A stretch of DNA of 64,000 nucleotides from Cellulomonas fimi (GTDB lineage: Bacteria > Actinomycetota > Actinomycetes > Actinomycetales > Cellulomonadaceae). The notes beneath the pieces are model-generated. The model was not told the DNA's origin. It made no database searches and saw only the letters and a list, made by a program, of their open reading frames with translations. Made by a program: the position numbers and the translations under genes. The stretch's first letter is position 1. Each line of letters begins with the position of its first letter. Positions 52,258-61,999 of this stretch are shown here, one piece after another. Location: the NCBI RefSeq assembly GCF_028583725.1, contig NZ_CP110680.1, positions 4,402,001 to 4,466,000 of the forward strand, read 5' to 3'.

Positions 52258-52798
52258 GGCGCACCTCCTCGGTCGGGACGAGCAGGACGGCGTCGCGATC
52301 GGTCGCGACCGTCGTCCCGAGCAGGGCGTGCAGCGCGGCCACCCCGTCGGACACGTACCTCTTCACGGCGCCCTCGCTCAGACCGAGCACCGACGCGGTC
52401 TCACGGATCGAGAGGTCGTCCAGGTGCCGCAGCACCACGCAGGCACGCTGCCGCGGGCTGAGCCGGGCGAGCGCGAGCTCGAGCTCGGTGGAGATCCCCC
52501 GCTCCTCGGGACCGGGCTGCACCAGTTCCGGGTGCGGTCCGGCGGCCGCCCACGCGGACCGTTCCGTCCCGCGTCGGCGCGTGCGGTCGACGAACCGGGA
52601 GACGATCGCCCGCCGGACGTACTGCTCCGCCTGTCCGACGGAGTCGAAGCGCGCCCGCGCGCTGAACGTGGCGACCAGCGCCTCCTGGACGAGGTCCTCG
52701 GCGTCCGCCGGCGGCACCATCAGCATCGCCCGCGCGACGAGCACCGGGTAGCGCTCACGCGCCACCTGCTCGAGCATCGGCTCCCATCGTCGGACCAC
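52247..52798 (-). CDS. SigE-family (TIGR02983-like) RNA polymerase sigma factor, copy 1
   Basis: A 183-residue sigma factor starting MVRRWEPMLEQVARERYPVL. Region 2 includes ADAEDLVQEALVATFSARAR and EQYVRRAIVSRFVDRTRRRG. Region 4 has LSPRQRACVVLRHLDDLSIR, then ETASVLGLSEGAVKRYVSDG. The stop overlaps the next gene, so the membrane regulator is co-translated. It is a close paralogue of the sigma at 54298. Confidence 0.9.
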   Translation of the reverse strand: MVRRWEPMLEQVARERYPVLVARAMLMVPPADAEDLVQEALVATFSARARFDSVGQAEQYVRRAIVSRFVDRTRRRGTERSAWAAAGPHPELVQPGPEERGISTELELALARLSPRQRACVVLRHLDDLSIRETASVLGLSEGAVKRYVSDGVAALHALLGTTVATDRDAVLLVPTEEVRRDA

Positions 52799-52901
52799 CC
52801 GACCTCCTTCCCGCGCCCGTAGAACGCAGACCGACCCCGAAAGGTTGTGATCGGTCCGTGCTCGCGGAGGTCAGGTCACGGCCGACGGAGGCGTCGGTCG
52901 C

Positions 52902-54305
52902 TCACGGAGCGACGACGGGGGCCGAGGCGGACATCACGGCACCGTCGCCGGGCCCGGGCGGGAGGGTCGTCGTCCGACCACTCATGAGGTCGAGGACGAC
53001 CGACGTCGACCGCGTCTCGTCCCCGAGGCACTGATCCCGGCCGGTGATCACGAGCCGGCCCCCTGAGACGCCGAGCGACACGTACCCCTCGGGGAGGTCG
53101 GCGTCCAGGGCCGCCATGGCGCCGTCCCGCCACACGCCGACCCGGTCCATGCAGGACTCGGGCAGGACGTCGGGACCGATCGCGTACGCCGTCGCCGCGA
53201 CCCGTCCGCCGGGGAGGGTCACGCCCTGCACGGGGACGAGGTCGCCGACCGCGAAATCACGCAGGACGACGGGTGCGGAGGACCCCGTCACGTCGCCACG
53301 CACGAGGCGGGGACGACCGGTGGTGTCGGAGAACGGCCGCGCCTCGAAGGAGCTGTCCCCGCACACCGACAGGACGGTCGTCGCCGACTCCCACGCGACG
53401 AGCTCGCACATGGTCCCGGCGAGGCCGAGTGCGAGGTCGCGCGACCCGCCCGCCACGAGGTCGACGACGCGAGAGGGAGCGCCGTCGACCGACCACGTCG
53501 TGACGAGGGCCGCCGTCTCGCCCGGGTTCACCACGGCGGTCGAGGCCGTGTACGGAGGAAGGTCGTCGGCGACGAGCCGTGCGGGTCCCCCGCCGTCGCT
53601 CGTCCAGATCGACCCCTTCCCGTTGTCGTGGTCCGCCGTCCACAACGTCGCCGAGCTGCGGAGCGGCCTCGCGTCGGCGGGGAGACCGGCAGGTCGCGGG
53701 AGCTCGGTCACGTCGCCGGTGCGCAGGTCGAGCCGACCGCGCGCCGTGCCCCCGCCGGTCACGACGGGCACCTGGGGCGAACCATCCCACGGCCCGATCA
53801 CCGCGTCGACATCGTCCCCGACCCAGTAGAGCTGCCCGTCGGGCGATGCCAGGACCAGCACGTTGCCGACCGCCCCCGGGCCCAGGGCGCTCGCGTCCCC
53901 GCCCGTCGCGACGTAGAGCGTCAGGGCCCACCCGGACCCGACGGACTCGAGGACGGCGTCGTCGACGGCGACCATCGGCGGCATCCCTGGCCGCTCGACC
54001 GCGACGCGGGCGGCGGTCGGCGTGGGGGTGTGCGCGGGCGTGCTCGAGGGCGTGACCGACGGCGCGGGGGTCGGTGTCGTCGCCGGCAGGGGCGGAGCGG
54101 CGCGGACGCCGATCCAGGTGGCAGCTGCCACCACCGCGCCGACGGCCGCGACGCCCGTGGCGGCGGCGAACGTCCGTGCCGCGCGACCACGCCGGACACG
54201 TCGGACGACGGCAGCCCGCGTCGCCGGATCGGGAACGAGACCGCCAAGCCGCCCCTCGGCGACGTCCAGCTCTCGGGTCAGCCGGGCCGTCAGGTCCTCA
54301 GCCAT
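52902..54305 (-). CDS. Membrane-anchored regulator of sigma factor, copy 2
   Basis: A 467-residue protein starting MAEDLTARLTRELDVAEGRL. The cytoplasmic tail is followed by one membrane helix (about 44-66, AATGVAAVGAVVAAATWIGV), a Pro/Thr linker and an exported beta-rich domain (VLVLASPDGQLYWVGDDVDA and similar). Same plan as the protein at 50797. It overlaps the sigma stop by eight bases. Function as an anti-sigma or sigma-activating sensor is inferred from pairing. Confidence 0.7.
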   Translation of the reverse strand: MAEDLTARLTRELDVAEGRLGGLVPDPATRAAVVRRVRRGRAARTFAAATGVAAVGAVVAAATWIGVRAAPPLPATTPTPAPSVTPSSTPAHTPTPTAARVAVERPGMPPMVAVDDAVLESVGSGWALTLYVATGGDASALGPGAVGNVLVLASPDGQLYWVGDDVDAVIGPWDGSPQVPVVTGGGTARGRLDLRTGDVTELPRPAGLPADARPLRSSATLWTADHDNGKGSIWTSDGGGPARLVADDLPPYTASTAVVNPGETAALVTTWSVDGAPSRVVDLVAGGSRDLALGLAGTMCELVAWESATTVLSVCGDSSFEARPFSDTTGRPRLVRGDVTGSSAPVVLRDFAVGDLVPVQGVTLPGGRVAATAYAIGPDVLPESCMDRVGVWRDGAMAALDADLPEGYVSLGVSGGRLVITGRDQCLGDETRSTSVVLDLMSGRTTTLPPGPGDGAVMSASAPVVAP

Positions 54306-54861
54306 CGCGCCGGCCCTCCCGTCCGCTGCGTAGGACGTCGACACGACCTGGCTCGCCCTCGTCCTGCACGACAGGGCCCAGTGCCGCGCTGAGGGCGCCA
54401 ACGCCGTCGGCGACGTAGCGCTTGACCGCGCCTTCACTGATGCCGAGCACGTTCGCGGTCTCCCGCACGGAGAGGTCTTCGACATGGCGCAGCACGACGC
54501 ACGCGCGCGTCCGCGGGGGAAGCGCACCGAGCGCCCGGACGACGTCCGCACCGAAGAGCCCGTGCTCGAGGGTCGCCCCGGCATCAGGCGCGTGACCGGA
54601 CAGGCGTCGCACCGCGGACCGCTCGCTCGCGCGCCTCCGGGTCTGGTCGACCCACCGCGAGGCGACAGCCCGCCGGACGTACGACTCGGCCTGCGGCAGG
54701 GACCCGAACCGTGCGCGGGAGCGGAACACCGACACGAGCGCGTCGTGCACCACGTCCTGCGCCTCCTCCCGTGAGCCCGTGAGGAGCGTGGCGTACGCGA
54801 CGAGGGAGCCGTACCGCTCCGAGAGCAGCACGTCGAGCATCGCCTCCCACCGGCGGCTCAC
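54298..54861 (-). CDS. SigE-family (TIGR02983-like) RNA polymerase sigma factor, copy 2
   Basis: A 187-residue sigma factor starting VSRRWEAMLDVLLSERYGSL; this GTG lines up with the start of the paralogue at 52798, while an ATG at 54918 would add 19 residues. Region 2 has EEAQDVVHDALVSVFRSRAR and ESYVRRAVASRWVDQTRRRA. Region 4 has LPPRTRACVVLRHVEDLSVR, then ETANVLGISEGAVKRYVADG. The two sigma proteins share long identical stretches, evidence of tandem duplication of a sigma/regulator pair. Confidence 0.88.
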   Translation of the reverse strand: MSRRWEAMLDVLLSERYGSLVAYATLLTGSREEAQDVVHDALVSVFRSRARFGSLPQAESYVRRAVASRWVDQTRRRASERSAVRRLSGHAPDAGATLEHGLFGADVVRALGALPPRTRACVVLRHVEDLSVRETANVLGISEGAVKRYVADGVGALSAALGPVVQDEGEPGRVDVLRSGREGRRDG

Positions 54862-55156
54862 GTCGCGGCCTCGTGTCGCGTCACCGCTCCTCCTCGTCCT
54901 CGTCGTCGTCGCGACCATAACGACGGAGGGGGGTCACGAGGTTGGGTCGGGCACGACCGTGCGGAGTCGGAGCTGCGTGAGGAGCACCTCCCACGCTCTG
55001 GTCACCCTCGTCCTCCTCTGGGGCGTGCACCTTCTCACGACGAGAACGACGCACCCCGCGGGGAGGTTGGGGGTTCATCCGACGGGGTCAACGCGACGGG
55101 CCCAGTGACCGCGCCGGGCGGTGGGACGCGTCCGCACGAACGGCGGACGGGACGTG
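54862..55156. other. Intergenic region upstream of sigma copy 2
   Basis: It should hold the promoter for the sigma/regulator operons. A minus-strand frame at 54881-55078 ends in an acidic DDDEDEEER stretch but has no other support. No further feature seen. Confidence 0.35.
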
Positions 55157-55396
55157 CTACTTGGTGCCGCCCGTGGCGACCAGCCACACGGCGAACGCGA
55201 CGACCGCGACGACCGCGACGAGCACGGCGACGGCGACGCCGAGGCGCGCGGTGCGGTTGCCGCCGACGGGGACGGTCGCGCCGTCGGCGCCGACGACCTC
55301 GGGTGCGGCGACGCGCGCCGCGACGGACACGAGGGCCGGGACGCCGACGCCGAAGACGAGGCTGAGGCCGAGGACGGTCAGGACGGTGACGATCAC
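55157..55396 (-). CDS. Small membrane protein paired with phosphate transporter
   Basis: A 79-residue protein with two membrane helices (MIVTVLTVLGLSLVFGVGVP and LGVAVAVLVAVVAVVAFAVW). GTG start at 55396 behind AGGAGC. It follows pit by 17 bases, so it is probably a small accessory subunit or regulator of the transporter. No family name is given. Confidence 0.7.
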   Translation of the reverse strand: MIVTVLTVLGLSLVFGVGVPALVSVAARVAAPEVVGADGATVPVGGNRTARLGVAVAVLVAVVAVVAFAVWLVATGGTK

Positions 55397-55413
55397 GGGG
55401 TGCTCCTGGGCGC

Positions 55414-56628
55414 TCAGACGGCGAGGGGCGCCGGGGCGGCGGGCGGGACGGCGGGGGTGCTGACGTCGGCGGTCGACGCGACGGCGACGGCTCCCGCGAC
55501 GGGCGCCGGGGCGGGGGCGTCGCCGTCCCAGTCGGCGGTGACGTTGTGGGCGTCGACGGCGGCGCGGCGCGAGATCCACCAGATGACGGCGCAGACCGCG
55601 GCGACGACGCCGAGGACGGCGGGGATGCCCGCGTCGCCGCCGACGACGTGCTCGAGCCCGACGGCGAGCGCACCGAACGCGGCGGCGGCAGGCAGCGTGA
55701 CGAGCCACGCGACGCCCATCCGGCCGGCGACGGCCCAGCGGACCTTCTCGCGCCGCCCGACGCCGGAGCCGAGGATCGAGCCGGTCGCGACCTGCGTGGT
55801 CGACAGCGGGAACCCGAAGGCGCTCGACACGAGGATGACCGACGCGGACGACGTGTCGGACGCCATGCCCTGCGGGACCTGGATGTCGGTGAGGCCCTTG
55901 CCGAGCGTGCGGATGACGCGCCACCCGCCGAGCGCGGTCCCGGCGGCCATGGCGACCGCGCAGGACACGACGACCCACATCGGGACGCCGGACCCGGCGG
56001 GCACCGCTCCCCCGGCGACGAGCGCGAGCAGGATGATGCCCATGCTCTTCTGCGCGTCGTTGGTGCCGTGCGCGAGCGAGACCATCGACGCCGACGCCAT
56101 CTGGCCCCAGCGGAGCTGCTTGTCGCGCGCGTCGGCGGGGACGCGTCGCGTGATCCGGTAGACGAGCGCGGTGGACAGCGCCGCGACGGTCCCGGCGATG
56201 ACGGGCGCGAGCAGCGCCGGGACGACGACCTTCTGGACGAGGCCCGACCACACGACGCCCCCGGTGCCCACTGCGGCGAGCGTGGCGCCGACGAGCGCAC
56301 CGACGAGCGCGTGCGACGACGACGACGGCAGCCCGAGGTACCAGGTGACGACGTTCCACAGGATCGCGCCCGCGAGCGCGCCCACGACCAGCGGGAGCGT
56401 CACGACGCCCTGGTCGACGATGCCCTTGGCGATGGTCGCGGCGACCGCGAGCGAGAGGAACGCACCGACCATGTTGAGCGCGGCCGACAGGAGCACGGCG
56501 ACGCGAGGCTTGAGCGCCCCGGTCGCGATGGACGCCGCCATCGCGTTGCCGGTGTCGTGGAAGCCGTTGGTGAAGTCGAACGCGAGGGCTGCCGCGACGA
56601 CGAGCGCGAGGATGAGGGTCCCGTCCAC
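55414..56628 (-). CDS. pit: Low-affinity inorganic phosphate transporter (PiT family)
   Basis: A 404-residue membrane protein. The N-terminal signature NGFHDTGNAMAASIATGALK and the inverted-repeat copy SMVSLAHGTNDAQKSMGIIL are the two PiT/PHO4 motifs. About ten hydrophobic helices are present. It imports phosphate as a metal-phosphate complex with H+ or Na+. GTG start at 56628. Divergent from the MFS gene and followed by a small membrane protein. Confidence 0.93.
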   Translation of the reverse strand: MDGTLILALVVAAALAFDFTNGFHDTGNAMAASIATGALKPRVAVLLSAALNMVGAFLSLAVAATIAKGIVDQGVVTLPLVVGALAGAILWNVVTWYLGLPSSSSHALVGALVGATLAAVGTGGVVWSGLVQKVVVPALLAPVIAGTVAALSTALVYRITRRVPADARDKQLRWGQMASASMVSLAHGTNDAQKSMGIILLALVAGGAVPAGSGVPMWVVVSCAVAMAAGTALGGWRVIRTLGKGLTDIQVPQGMASDTSSASVILVSSAFGFPLSTTQVATGSILGSGVGRREKVRWAVAGRMGVAWLVTLPAAAAFGALAVGLEHVVGGDAGIPAVLGVVAAVCAVIWWISRRAAVDAHNVTADWDGDAPAPAPVAGAVAVASTADVSTPAVPPAAPAPLAV

Positions 56629-56793
56629 GCTCTAGAGGGTGCAGGGTCGCGGGGGGTGCTCGGGACGAAAATGGTCCTAGTTCACCGAGCGTTCATCTTC
56701 TGCGGCCTGATGTTCACGCGTTCCGGTGGCGGCTGTGGTGGATGTCACCTCGACGTCGCGGCCGTCACCGTGCCGCGCGGACCGGGTGCGAGG

Positions 56794-58155
56794 ATGGGCC
56801 GCGTGCAGGTGATCGACGACCTCCGGGCTCTGTGGCCGCTGCAGGGCTTCCGCAGGCTGTTCGCCGTGCGCCTCGTCAGCCAGACCGCCGACGGCATGTT
56901 CCAGGTCGGCCTGGCGACGCTGTTCTTCTTCTCCCCCGAGAACGCGAGCACGGCGACGGGCGTCGCGGCGGCCTTCGCCGTGCTCCTCCTGCCGTTCACG
57001 ATCGTCGGCCCGTGGGCGGGCGTGCTGCTCGACCGGTGGCGGCGGCGGCAGGTGCTGCTCTACGGGAACCTCGTGCGCGTCGTGCTCACGGTGACGATCG
57101 CGGTGCTCATGGCGACCGACGGCGTCTCGGTGGCGGTGTACGTCCTGGCCCTGGTCAACCTGTCGATCAACCGGTTCCTGCTGTCGGCGCTGTCCGCGTC
57201 GCTGCCGCGCGTCGTCGACGGGCCGCTGCTGATGACGGCGAACTCGCTCACGCCGACGCTCGGTGCGGCCGCCGCCGGCGTCGGCGGGGGCGTCGGGCTC
57301 GCGCTCGGGCTGGTCCTGCCGTCGGGTCGCGTCGAGGACGCCGCCGCGCTGGCGCTGGCCGCCGCCGTCATGGGCGCCGCCGCCGCGCTCGCGACGCGGC
57401 TGGGTCGCGACCAGCTCGGACCGGTCGAGCGGGCCGACGCCACCGAGCTGCGGCACGCGCTGGGCACGCTCGCGCGGGGTCTCGTCGCCGGTGCTCGGCA
57501 CCTCGTCGAGCGCCGGACGCCCGCGTACGCGCTGGGCATCATGGCGACGCACCGGTTCCTGTACGGCGTCACGTTCATCGCGAGCATCCTCATCTCGCGC
57601 AACCTGCTGTCGGACCCGGCGGACGCGAGCGCAGGCCTGGCCACGTTCGCGTCGGTGCTGGCCGCGTCCGCGCTGGGGTTCGCCCTGGCGGTCGTGCTCA
57701 CACCGGTGCTGTCGCCGCGCACCGGCGCGCACACCTGGATCGTGCTGTGCCTCGGGCTGGCGGCGCTCAGCCAGGGCCTCCTGGCGGTGACCGTCGACCG
57801 CACCGCGGTGCTCGTCGGGGCGGCCGCGCTGGGGCTGGCCGCGCAGGGCGCGAAGATCGCCGTCGACACGATCGTCCAGCGGGACACCGACGACGCGTTC
57901 CGCGGCCGCGCGTTCGCGCTCTACGACGTCCTCTACAACGCGGCGTTCGTCGGGGCCGCCGCGCTCGGCGCGGTGACGCTGCCGGACACCGGCTGGTCCC
58001 GCGGGCTGTTCGTCGTCCTCGCCGTCGGGTACGTTGCGGGCGCCCTGCTCTACGGCGCCGCGACGACGCGGGTCGCTGGCCGGTCCGGCCCGGCGGACGT
58101 GGCGGACCACGACCGTCCGGCCGCCTCGACGTCCCGGGAGGTGACGGGCTCGTGA
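56794..58155 (+). CDS. Major facilitator superfamily transporter
   Basis: A 453-residue protein with about 12 membrane helices. FRRLFAVRLVSQTADGMFQV and GPWAGVLLDRWRRRQVLL (the loop 2-3 motif G..aDr.grr) identify an MFS drug-exporter type. The start could be the ATG at 56794 or a GTG at 56803, the latter better placed after GAGGATGG. Its stop overlaps the start of the LOV phosphatase gene (GTGA), so the two are co-translated. Substrate unknown. Confidence 0.85.
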   Translation: MGRVQVIDDLRALWPLQGFRRLFAVRLVSQTADGMFQVGLATLFFFSPENASTATGVAAAFAVLLLPFTIVGPWAGVLLDRWRRRQVLLYGNLVRVVLTVTIAVLMATDGVSVAVYVLALVNLSINRFLLSALSASLPRVVDGPLLMTANSLTPTLGAAAAGVGGGVGLALGLVLPSGRVEDAAALALAAAVMGAAAALATRLGRDQLGPVERADATELRHALGTLARGLVAGARHLVERRTPAYALGIMATHRFLYGVTFIASILISRNLLSDPADASAGLATFASVLAASALGFALAVVLTPVLSPRTGAHTWIVLCLGLAALSQGLLAVTVDRTAVLVGAAALGLAAQGAKIAVDTIVQRDTDDAFRGRAFALYDVLYNAAFVGAAALGAVTLPDTGWSRGLFVVLAVGYVAGALLYGAATTRVAGRSGPADVADHDRPAASTSREVTGS

Positions 58156-59813
58156 TCGACCTGACTCCCGAGGAGGCGCTGCGCCTCGCGCTCGTCGACG
58201 GTGAGGTCGCCGCCTGCATCAGCGACCCGACGCAGCCCGACGACCCGCTGATCTGGGTAAACGCTGCGTTCGAGCGTCTCACGGGGCACCCCGCGTCGGA
58301 GGTCCTCGGCCGCAACTGCCGGTTCCTGCAGGGCCCCGGCACCGACCCCGGCTCGCTGGGCGAGCTGCGCACGGCGCTCGACGAGGGCCGGACGGCGGGT
58401 GCGCTCCTGCTCAACTACCGGCGCGACGGCACGCCGTTCTGGAACCAGCTCGTCATCATGCCCGTGCACGACGCCGACGGCGCCGTGGTCCGTCGCGTGG
58501 CGGTCCAGACCGACGTCACGGCCCGCGTCCAGGCGGAGCACGCCGGTCTGGGTGACGACCGGTCCGCCGCGCGCCTCGACCTGCTCGCGCGTGTGAGCGA
58601 CGAGCTCGCGCTGCACCTCGACTACAACGACGCGGTCGACGCGCTCGCCGACGTCGCCATCCCGCCGCTCGCCACCTGGGGGTTCGTCGCCGTGACCGAC
58701 GAGCGCGGCCGGTTCGAGCACGTGCACGTCGTCGCGGGCAGCGCGGCCGACGTGGCGCTCGCCGACAGCCTGGGCGCGCAGGACGTCAGCTGGTTGCAGC
58801 GCTCGCCGCGCACCCTGCAGGCGCTGTCCAGCCCGCCCGGCTACGTCGCGGAGCCGTTCCCCGTCGACGTCGGCTCGCTCCCCGGCCGGACGACCCCCGC
58901 GCAGCTCGCGCTCCTGCAGCGCCTCGGGCTCGGCAGCGCGATGGTCGTGCCGCTGCGCGCCCGCGAGCGCGTCCTCGGCGTGCTGTGCCTCGTGCACGAG
59001 AAGGTCGACGGCTTCACGCCCGACACCGTGGTCACCGCCGCCCACCTGGGCCGGCGCGCGGGGCTCGCGCTCGAGAACGTGCGGCTGTTCCTCGCGCAGC
59101 GCAGCGCGGCCCTGACGCTCCAGCACAGCCTCCTGCCCGAGATCCCGCGGGTCCCCGGGCTCGACGTCGCGGCGTCCTACCTGCCGTCGAGCCGGCTCGC
59201 CGAGGTCGGTGGGGACTGGTTCGACGTCCTCCCGCTCGCGGGTGGCACCGTCGGGCTCGCGGTCGGCGACGTCGTCGGGCACGACCTGCGGGCGGCCGCC
59301 GCGATGGGCCAGCTGCGCTCCCTGCTGCGCTCGTACGCGTGGGAGGGCTCCGCACCGGGTGCCGTGCTCGACCGCATCGACGGCGTCGTGCGCGGCCTCG
59401 ACCTCGCGGACATCGCGACGTGCGTGTACGCCCGGTGGTCGCCCGACGGCGACGGTGGCGTGCGGCTCGACTACGCGCGCGCGGGTCACCCGCCGCCCAT
59501 GCTGCGGCTGCCGGGCGGGCGCGTGCTGCGGCTCGACGGCTCGCTGCGCACGCCCGTCGGGCTGCCGGGGCTGCCCTCCGTGCCCGACGCGACGGTGACG
59601 GTGCCCGAGGGGGCGACGCTCGTGCTCTACACCGACGGCCTCGTCGAGCGGCGCGACCGCGCGCTGGCCGACGGCCTGGCCGTGCTGGAGGCGACGCTCG
59701 CCGCGGTGCCGGACGGGACGGACGCGGCAGGCGTGCGCGACGCGCTCGTCGACGCGCTCGTCGCGGTGCAGCAGGAGGACGACGTGTGCCTCCTGGTCGT
59801 ACGCCGCGGCTGA
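58152..59813 (+). CDS. LOV-GAF-PP2C blue-light-regulated phosphatase (RsbU/SpoIIE type)
   Basis: A 553-residue soluble protein from a GTG at 58152. Residues 12-125 are a PAS/LOV domain with the flavin-adduct motif GRNCRFLQ (reactive Cys near residue 56), NYRRDGTPFWNQL and QTDVT. Residues 135-315 are GAF-like (LDLLARVSDELALHLDYNDA ... ERVLGVLCLVHEKVDGF). Residues 330-550 are a PP2C/SpoIIE phosphatase with metal Asp residues in EVGGDWFDV, VGDVVGHD and LYTDGLVERRD. Such proteins dephosphorylate anti-anti-sigma (STAS) partners, here under blue-light control. No STAS or RsbW partner gene is adjacent. Coupled to the MFS gene. Confidence 0.9.
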   Translation: MIDLTPEEALRLALVDGEVAACISDPTQPDDPLIWVNAAFERLTGHPASEVLGRNCRFLQGPGTDPGSLGELRTALDEGRTAGALLLNYRRDGTPFWNQLVIMPVHDADGAVVRRVAVQTDVTARVQAEHAGLGDDRSAARLDLLARVSDELALHLDYNDAVDALADVAIPPLATWGFVAVTDERGRFEHVHVVAGSAADVALADSLGAQDVSWLQRSPRTLQALSSPPGYVAEPFPVDVGSLPGRTTPAQLALLQRLGLGSAMVVPLRARERVLGVLCLVHEKVDGFTPDTVVTAAHLGRRAGLALENVRLFLAQRSAALTLQHSLLPEIPRVPGLDVAASYLPSSRLAEVGGDWFDVLPLAGGTVGLAVGDVVGHDLRAAAAMGQLRSLLRSYAWEGSAPGAVLDRIDGVVRGLDLADIATCVYARWSPDGDGGVRLDYARAGHPPPMLRLPGGRVLRLDGSLRTPVGLPGLPSVPDATVTVPEGATLVLYTDGLVERRDRALADGLAVLEATLAAVPDGTDAAGVRDALVDALVAVQQEDDVCLLVVRRG

Positions 59814-59823
59814 CGGCACGTCG

Positions 59824-61347
59824 TCACCCCGCGGAGCGGGACTCCCACCACGCGAGCAGCTCCGCGCGCGCCGCGTCCTCGCCGAGCGGGCCGCGCTCCA
59901 TCCGCAGCTCCAGCAGGTGCTTGTACGCGGCGCCGACCTCGCGCCCCGGACCGATGCCGAGGATCTCCATGATCTGCGTCCCGTCGAGGTCGGGGCGGAT
60001 CGACGCGAGCTCCTCCTGCTCGCGGAGCGCCGCGATGCGGGACTCCAGGTCGTCGTAGGCCGCGGACAGCCGGGCCGCCTTGCGCTGGTTGCGCGTCGTG
60101 CAGTCCGACCGGGTCAGCCGGTGCAGGCGCTCCAGCAGCGGGCCGGCGTCGGTGACGTAGCGGCGCACCGCCGAGTCGGTCCAGCCGCCCTCGCCGTACC
60201 CGTGGAAACGCAGGTGCAGCTCGGTGAGGCGCGCGACGGCCTGCACGGTCGCCTTGTCGAACCGCAGCTCCTTGAGCCGCTTCGCGACCATCTTCGCGCC
60301 GACCACCTCGTGGTGGTGGAAGCTCACGCCGCCGCCCGGCTCGAAGCGGCGCGTGCGCGGCTTGCCGATGTCGTGCAGCAGCGCCGCGAGGCGCAGCACG
60401 AGGTCGGGGCCGGGCACGGCGCCGTCGGGGCCCGTCTCCAGCGCGATCGCCTTGTCCAGCACCGTGAGCGAGTGCTCGTAGACGTCCTTGTGCCGGTGGT
60501 GCTCGTCGATCTCCAGCCGCAGCGCCGGCAGCTCCGGCAGCACGTGGTCCGCGAGACCCGTCTCGACCAGCACCTCCAGGCCCGCGCGGGGCTGCGCCGA
60601 GACCAGCAGCTTCGACAGCTCGTCACGGACCCGCTCTGCCGACACGATCGCGATGCGGTCCGCCATGTCGGTGATCGCCGCGCGCGCCGCCGGGTCGACG
60701 TCGAACCCGAGCTGCGCCGCGAACCGCGCGGCGCGCATCATGCGCAGCGGGTCGTCGTCGAACGACTGCCGCGGGTCCACCGGGGTGCGCAGCACGCCTC
60801 GCGCCAGGTCCGCGAGACCGTCGAACGGGTCGACGAACGTCAGGTCCGGCAGCCGCACCGCCATCGCGTTGACCGTGAAGTCGCGGCGGGACAGGTCGCC
60901 CTCGAGCGAGTCGCCGAACACGACCTCGGGCTTGCGCGAGGACGGGTCGTACGCGTCGGTGCGGTACGTCGTGACCTCGACGAGCACGTCGCGGGTGCTC
61001 CCCCGCCGGCCGCCCGGCATCCGTCGCGCGCCGATCGTGCCGAACTCGCGACCGATGTCCCAGTGCGCGTCGCCCCACCGCGCGAGGATCGCCTCCGACT
61101 CGTCCGGCGACGCGGACGTCGTGAAGTCCAGGTCCGCGCTCAGGCGACCGAGGAACGCGTCGCGCACCGGTCCGCCCACCAGCGCGAGCTCGTGCCCCGC
61201 CGCCCGGAACAGCTCACCGAGCTCGATCGCGTCGGCCGACAGGCCCGCGAGGACGCCGAGCGCACGGCGGCGCAGCGCCGCGAGGGCCGCGGACGGGTCG
61301 GTGGTGCTCACGCCCGTGGGGGCGCCGGTCGGGTCGAGGGAGGGCAC
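59824..61347 (-). CDS. cca: CCA tRNA nucleotidyltransferase
   Basis: A 507-residue protein. The class II nucleotidyltransferase head has [14 protein letters not shown], then DLDFTT (metal DxD), [10 protein letters not shown] and the Rxx[16 protein letters not shown]. The tail has an HD domain ([14 protein letters not shown], then [10 protein letters not shown]). It adds or repairs the 3' CCA of tRNAs. GTG start at 61347. Divergent from the NUDIX gene, as in other actinobacteria near the origin. Confidence 0.94.
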   Translation of the reverse strand: MPSLDPTGAPTGVSTTDPSAALAALRRRALGVLAGLSADAIELGELFRAAGHELALVGGPVRDAFLGRLSADLDFTTSASPDESEAILARWGDAHWDIGREFGTIGARRMPGGRRGSTRDVLVEVTTYRTDAYDPSSRKPEVVFGDSLEGDLSRRDFTVNAMAVRLPDLTFVDPFDGLADLARGVLRTPVDPRQSFDDDPLRMMRAARFAAQLGFDVDPAARAAITDMADRIAIVSAERVRDELSKLLVSAQPRAGLEVLVETGLADHVLPELPALRLEIDEHHRHKDVYEHSLTVLDKAIALETGPDGAVPGPDLVLRLAALLHDIGKPRTRRFEPGGGVSFHHHEVVGAKMVAKRLKELRFDKATVQAVARLTELHLRFHGYGEGGWTDSAVRRYVTDAGPLLERLHRLTRSDCTTRNQRKAARLSAAYDDLESRIAALREQEELASIRPDLDGTQIMEILGIGPGREVGAAYKHLLELRMERGPLGEDAARAELLAWWESRSAG

Positions 61348-61444
61348 TCGTCCAAGCCTGCCAGACGCGGTCGCCCTCGCGCGGCGCGCACCCGCACGGC
61401 CGACACGGAACCGGACGCTCCCGACGAGTCGTTACAGTGGCCGC

Positions 61445-61999
61445 ATGTCGAGCCCGGCGCAGCCCTCCGTGCCCGGGGGTGTGCCTGCGCCACCCGGTGG
61501 GCACGCGCTGCGGATCGACCCCCGGCACGCCGTCGTGCGCCCCGCACCTGCACCGTTGCCGGTCGTCGACGAGACGTCCGCGGGCGGGATCGTCGTCCAG
61601 CAGCGCGACGGCGTGTACCAGGCCGCCGTCATCGCCCGCCGCAACCGGGCGGGCCGCCTCGAGTGGTGCCTGCCGAAGGGCCACCTCGAGGGCACCGAGA
61701 CCCCCGAGCAGGCCGCGGTCCGGGAGATCGCCGAGGAGACCGGCATCACCGGTCAGGTCCTGCGGCGCCTCGGCGTGATCGACTACTGGTTCTCCGGCGA
61801 CGACCGCCGCGTGCACAAGGTCGTCCACCACTTCCTGCTCGGCGCCGTCGGCGGCACCCTCACCGTCGAGGGCGACCCCGACGGCGAGGCCGAGGACGCG
61901 GCGTGGGTCCCCGTCGTCGACCTACACGACCGCCTCGCGTACCCGAACGAGCGGCGCCTCGCGGAAGCCGCGCTCGTGGTCCTCGTCGGCGAGGCATGA
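61445..61999 (+). CDS. NUDIX hydrolase
   Basis: A 184-residue protein starting [20 protein letters not shown]. The Nudix box runs from [20 protein letters not shown] to TGI (GX5EX7REUXEEXGU), complete. [20 protein letters not shown] is the usual first strand. It hydrolyses a nucleoside diphosphate derivative of unknown identity. Its stop overlaps the start of the DUF6049 gene (ATGA). Confidence 0.93.
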   Translation: MSSPAQPSVPGGVPAPPGGHALRIDPRHAVVRPAPAPLPVVDETSAGGIVVQQRDGVYQAAVIARRNRAGRLEWCLPKGHLEGTETPEQAAVREIAEETGITGQVLRRLGVIDYWFSGDDRRVHKVVHHFLLGAVGGTLTVEGDPDGEAEDAAWVPVVDLHDRLAYPNERRLAEAALVVLVGEA

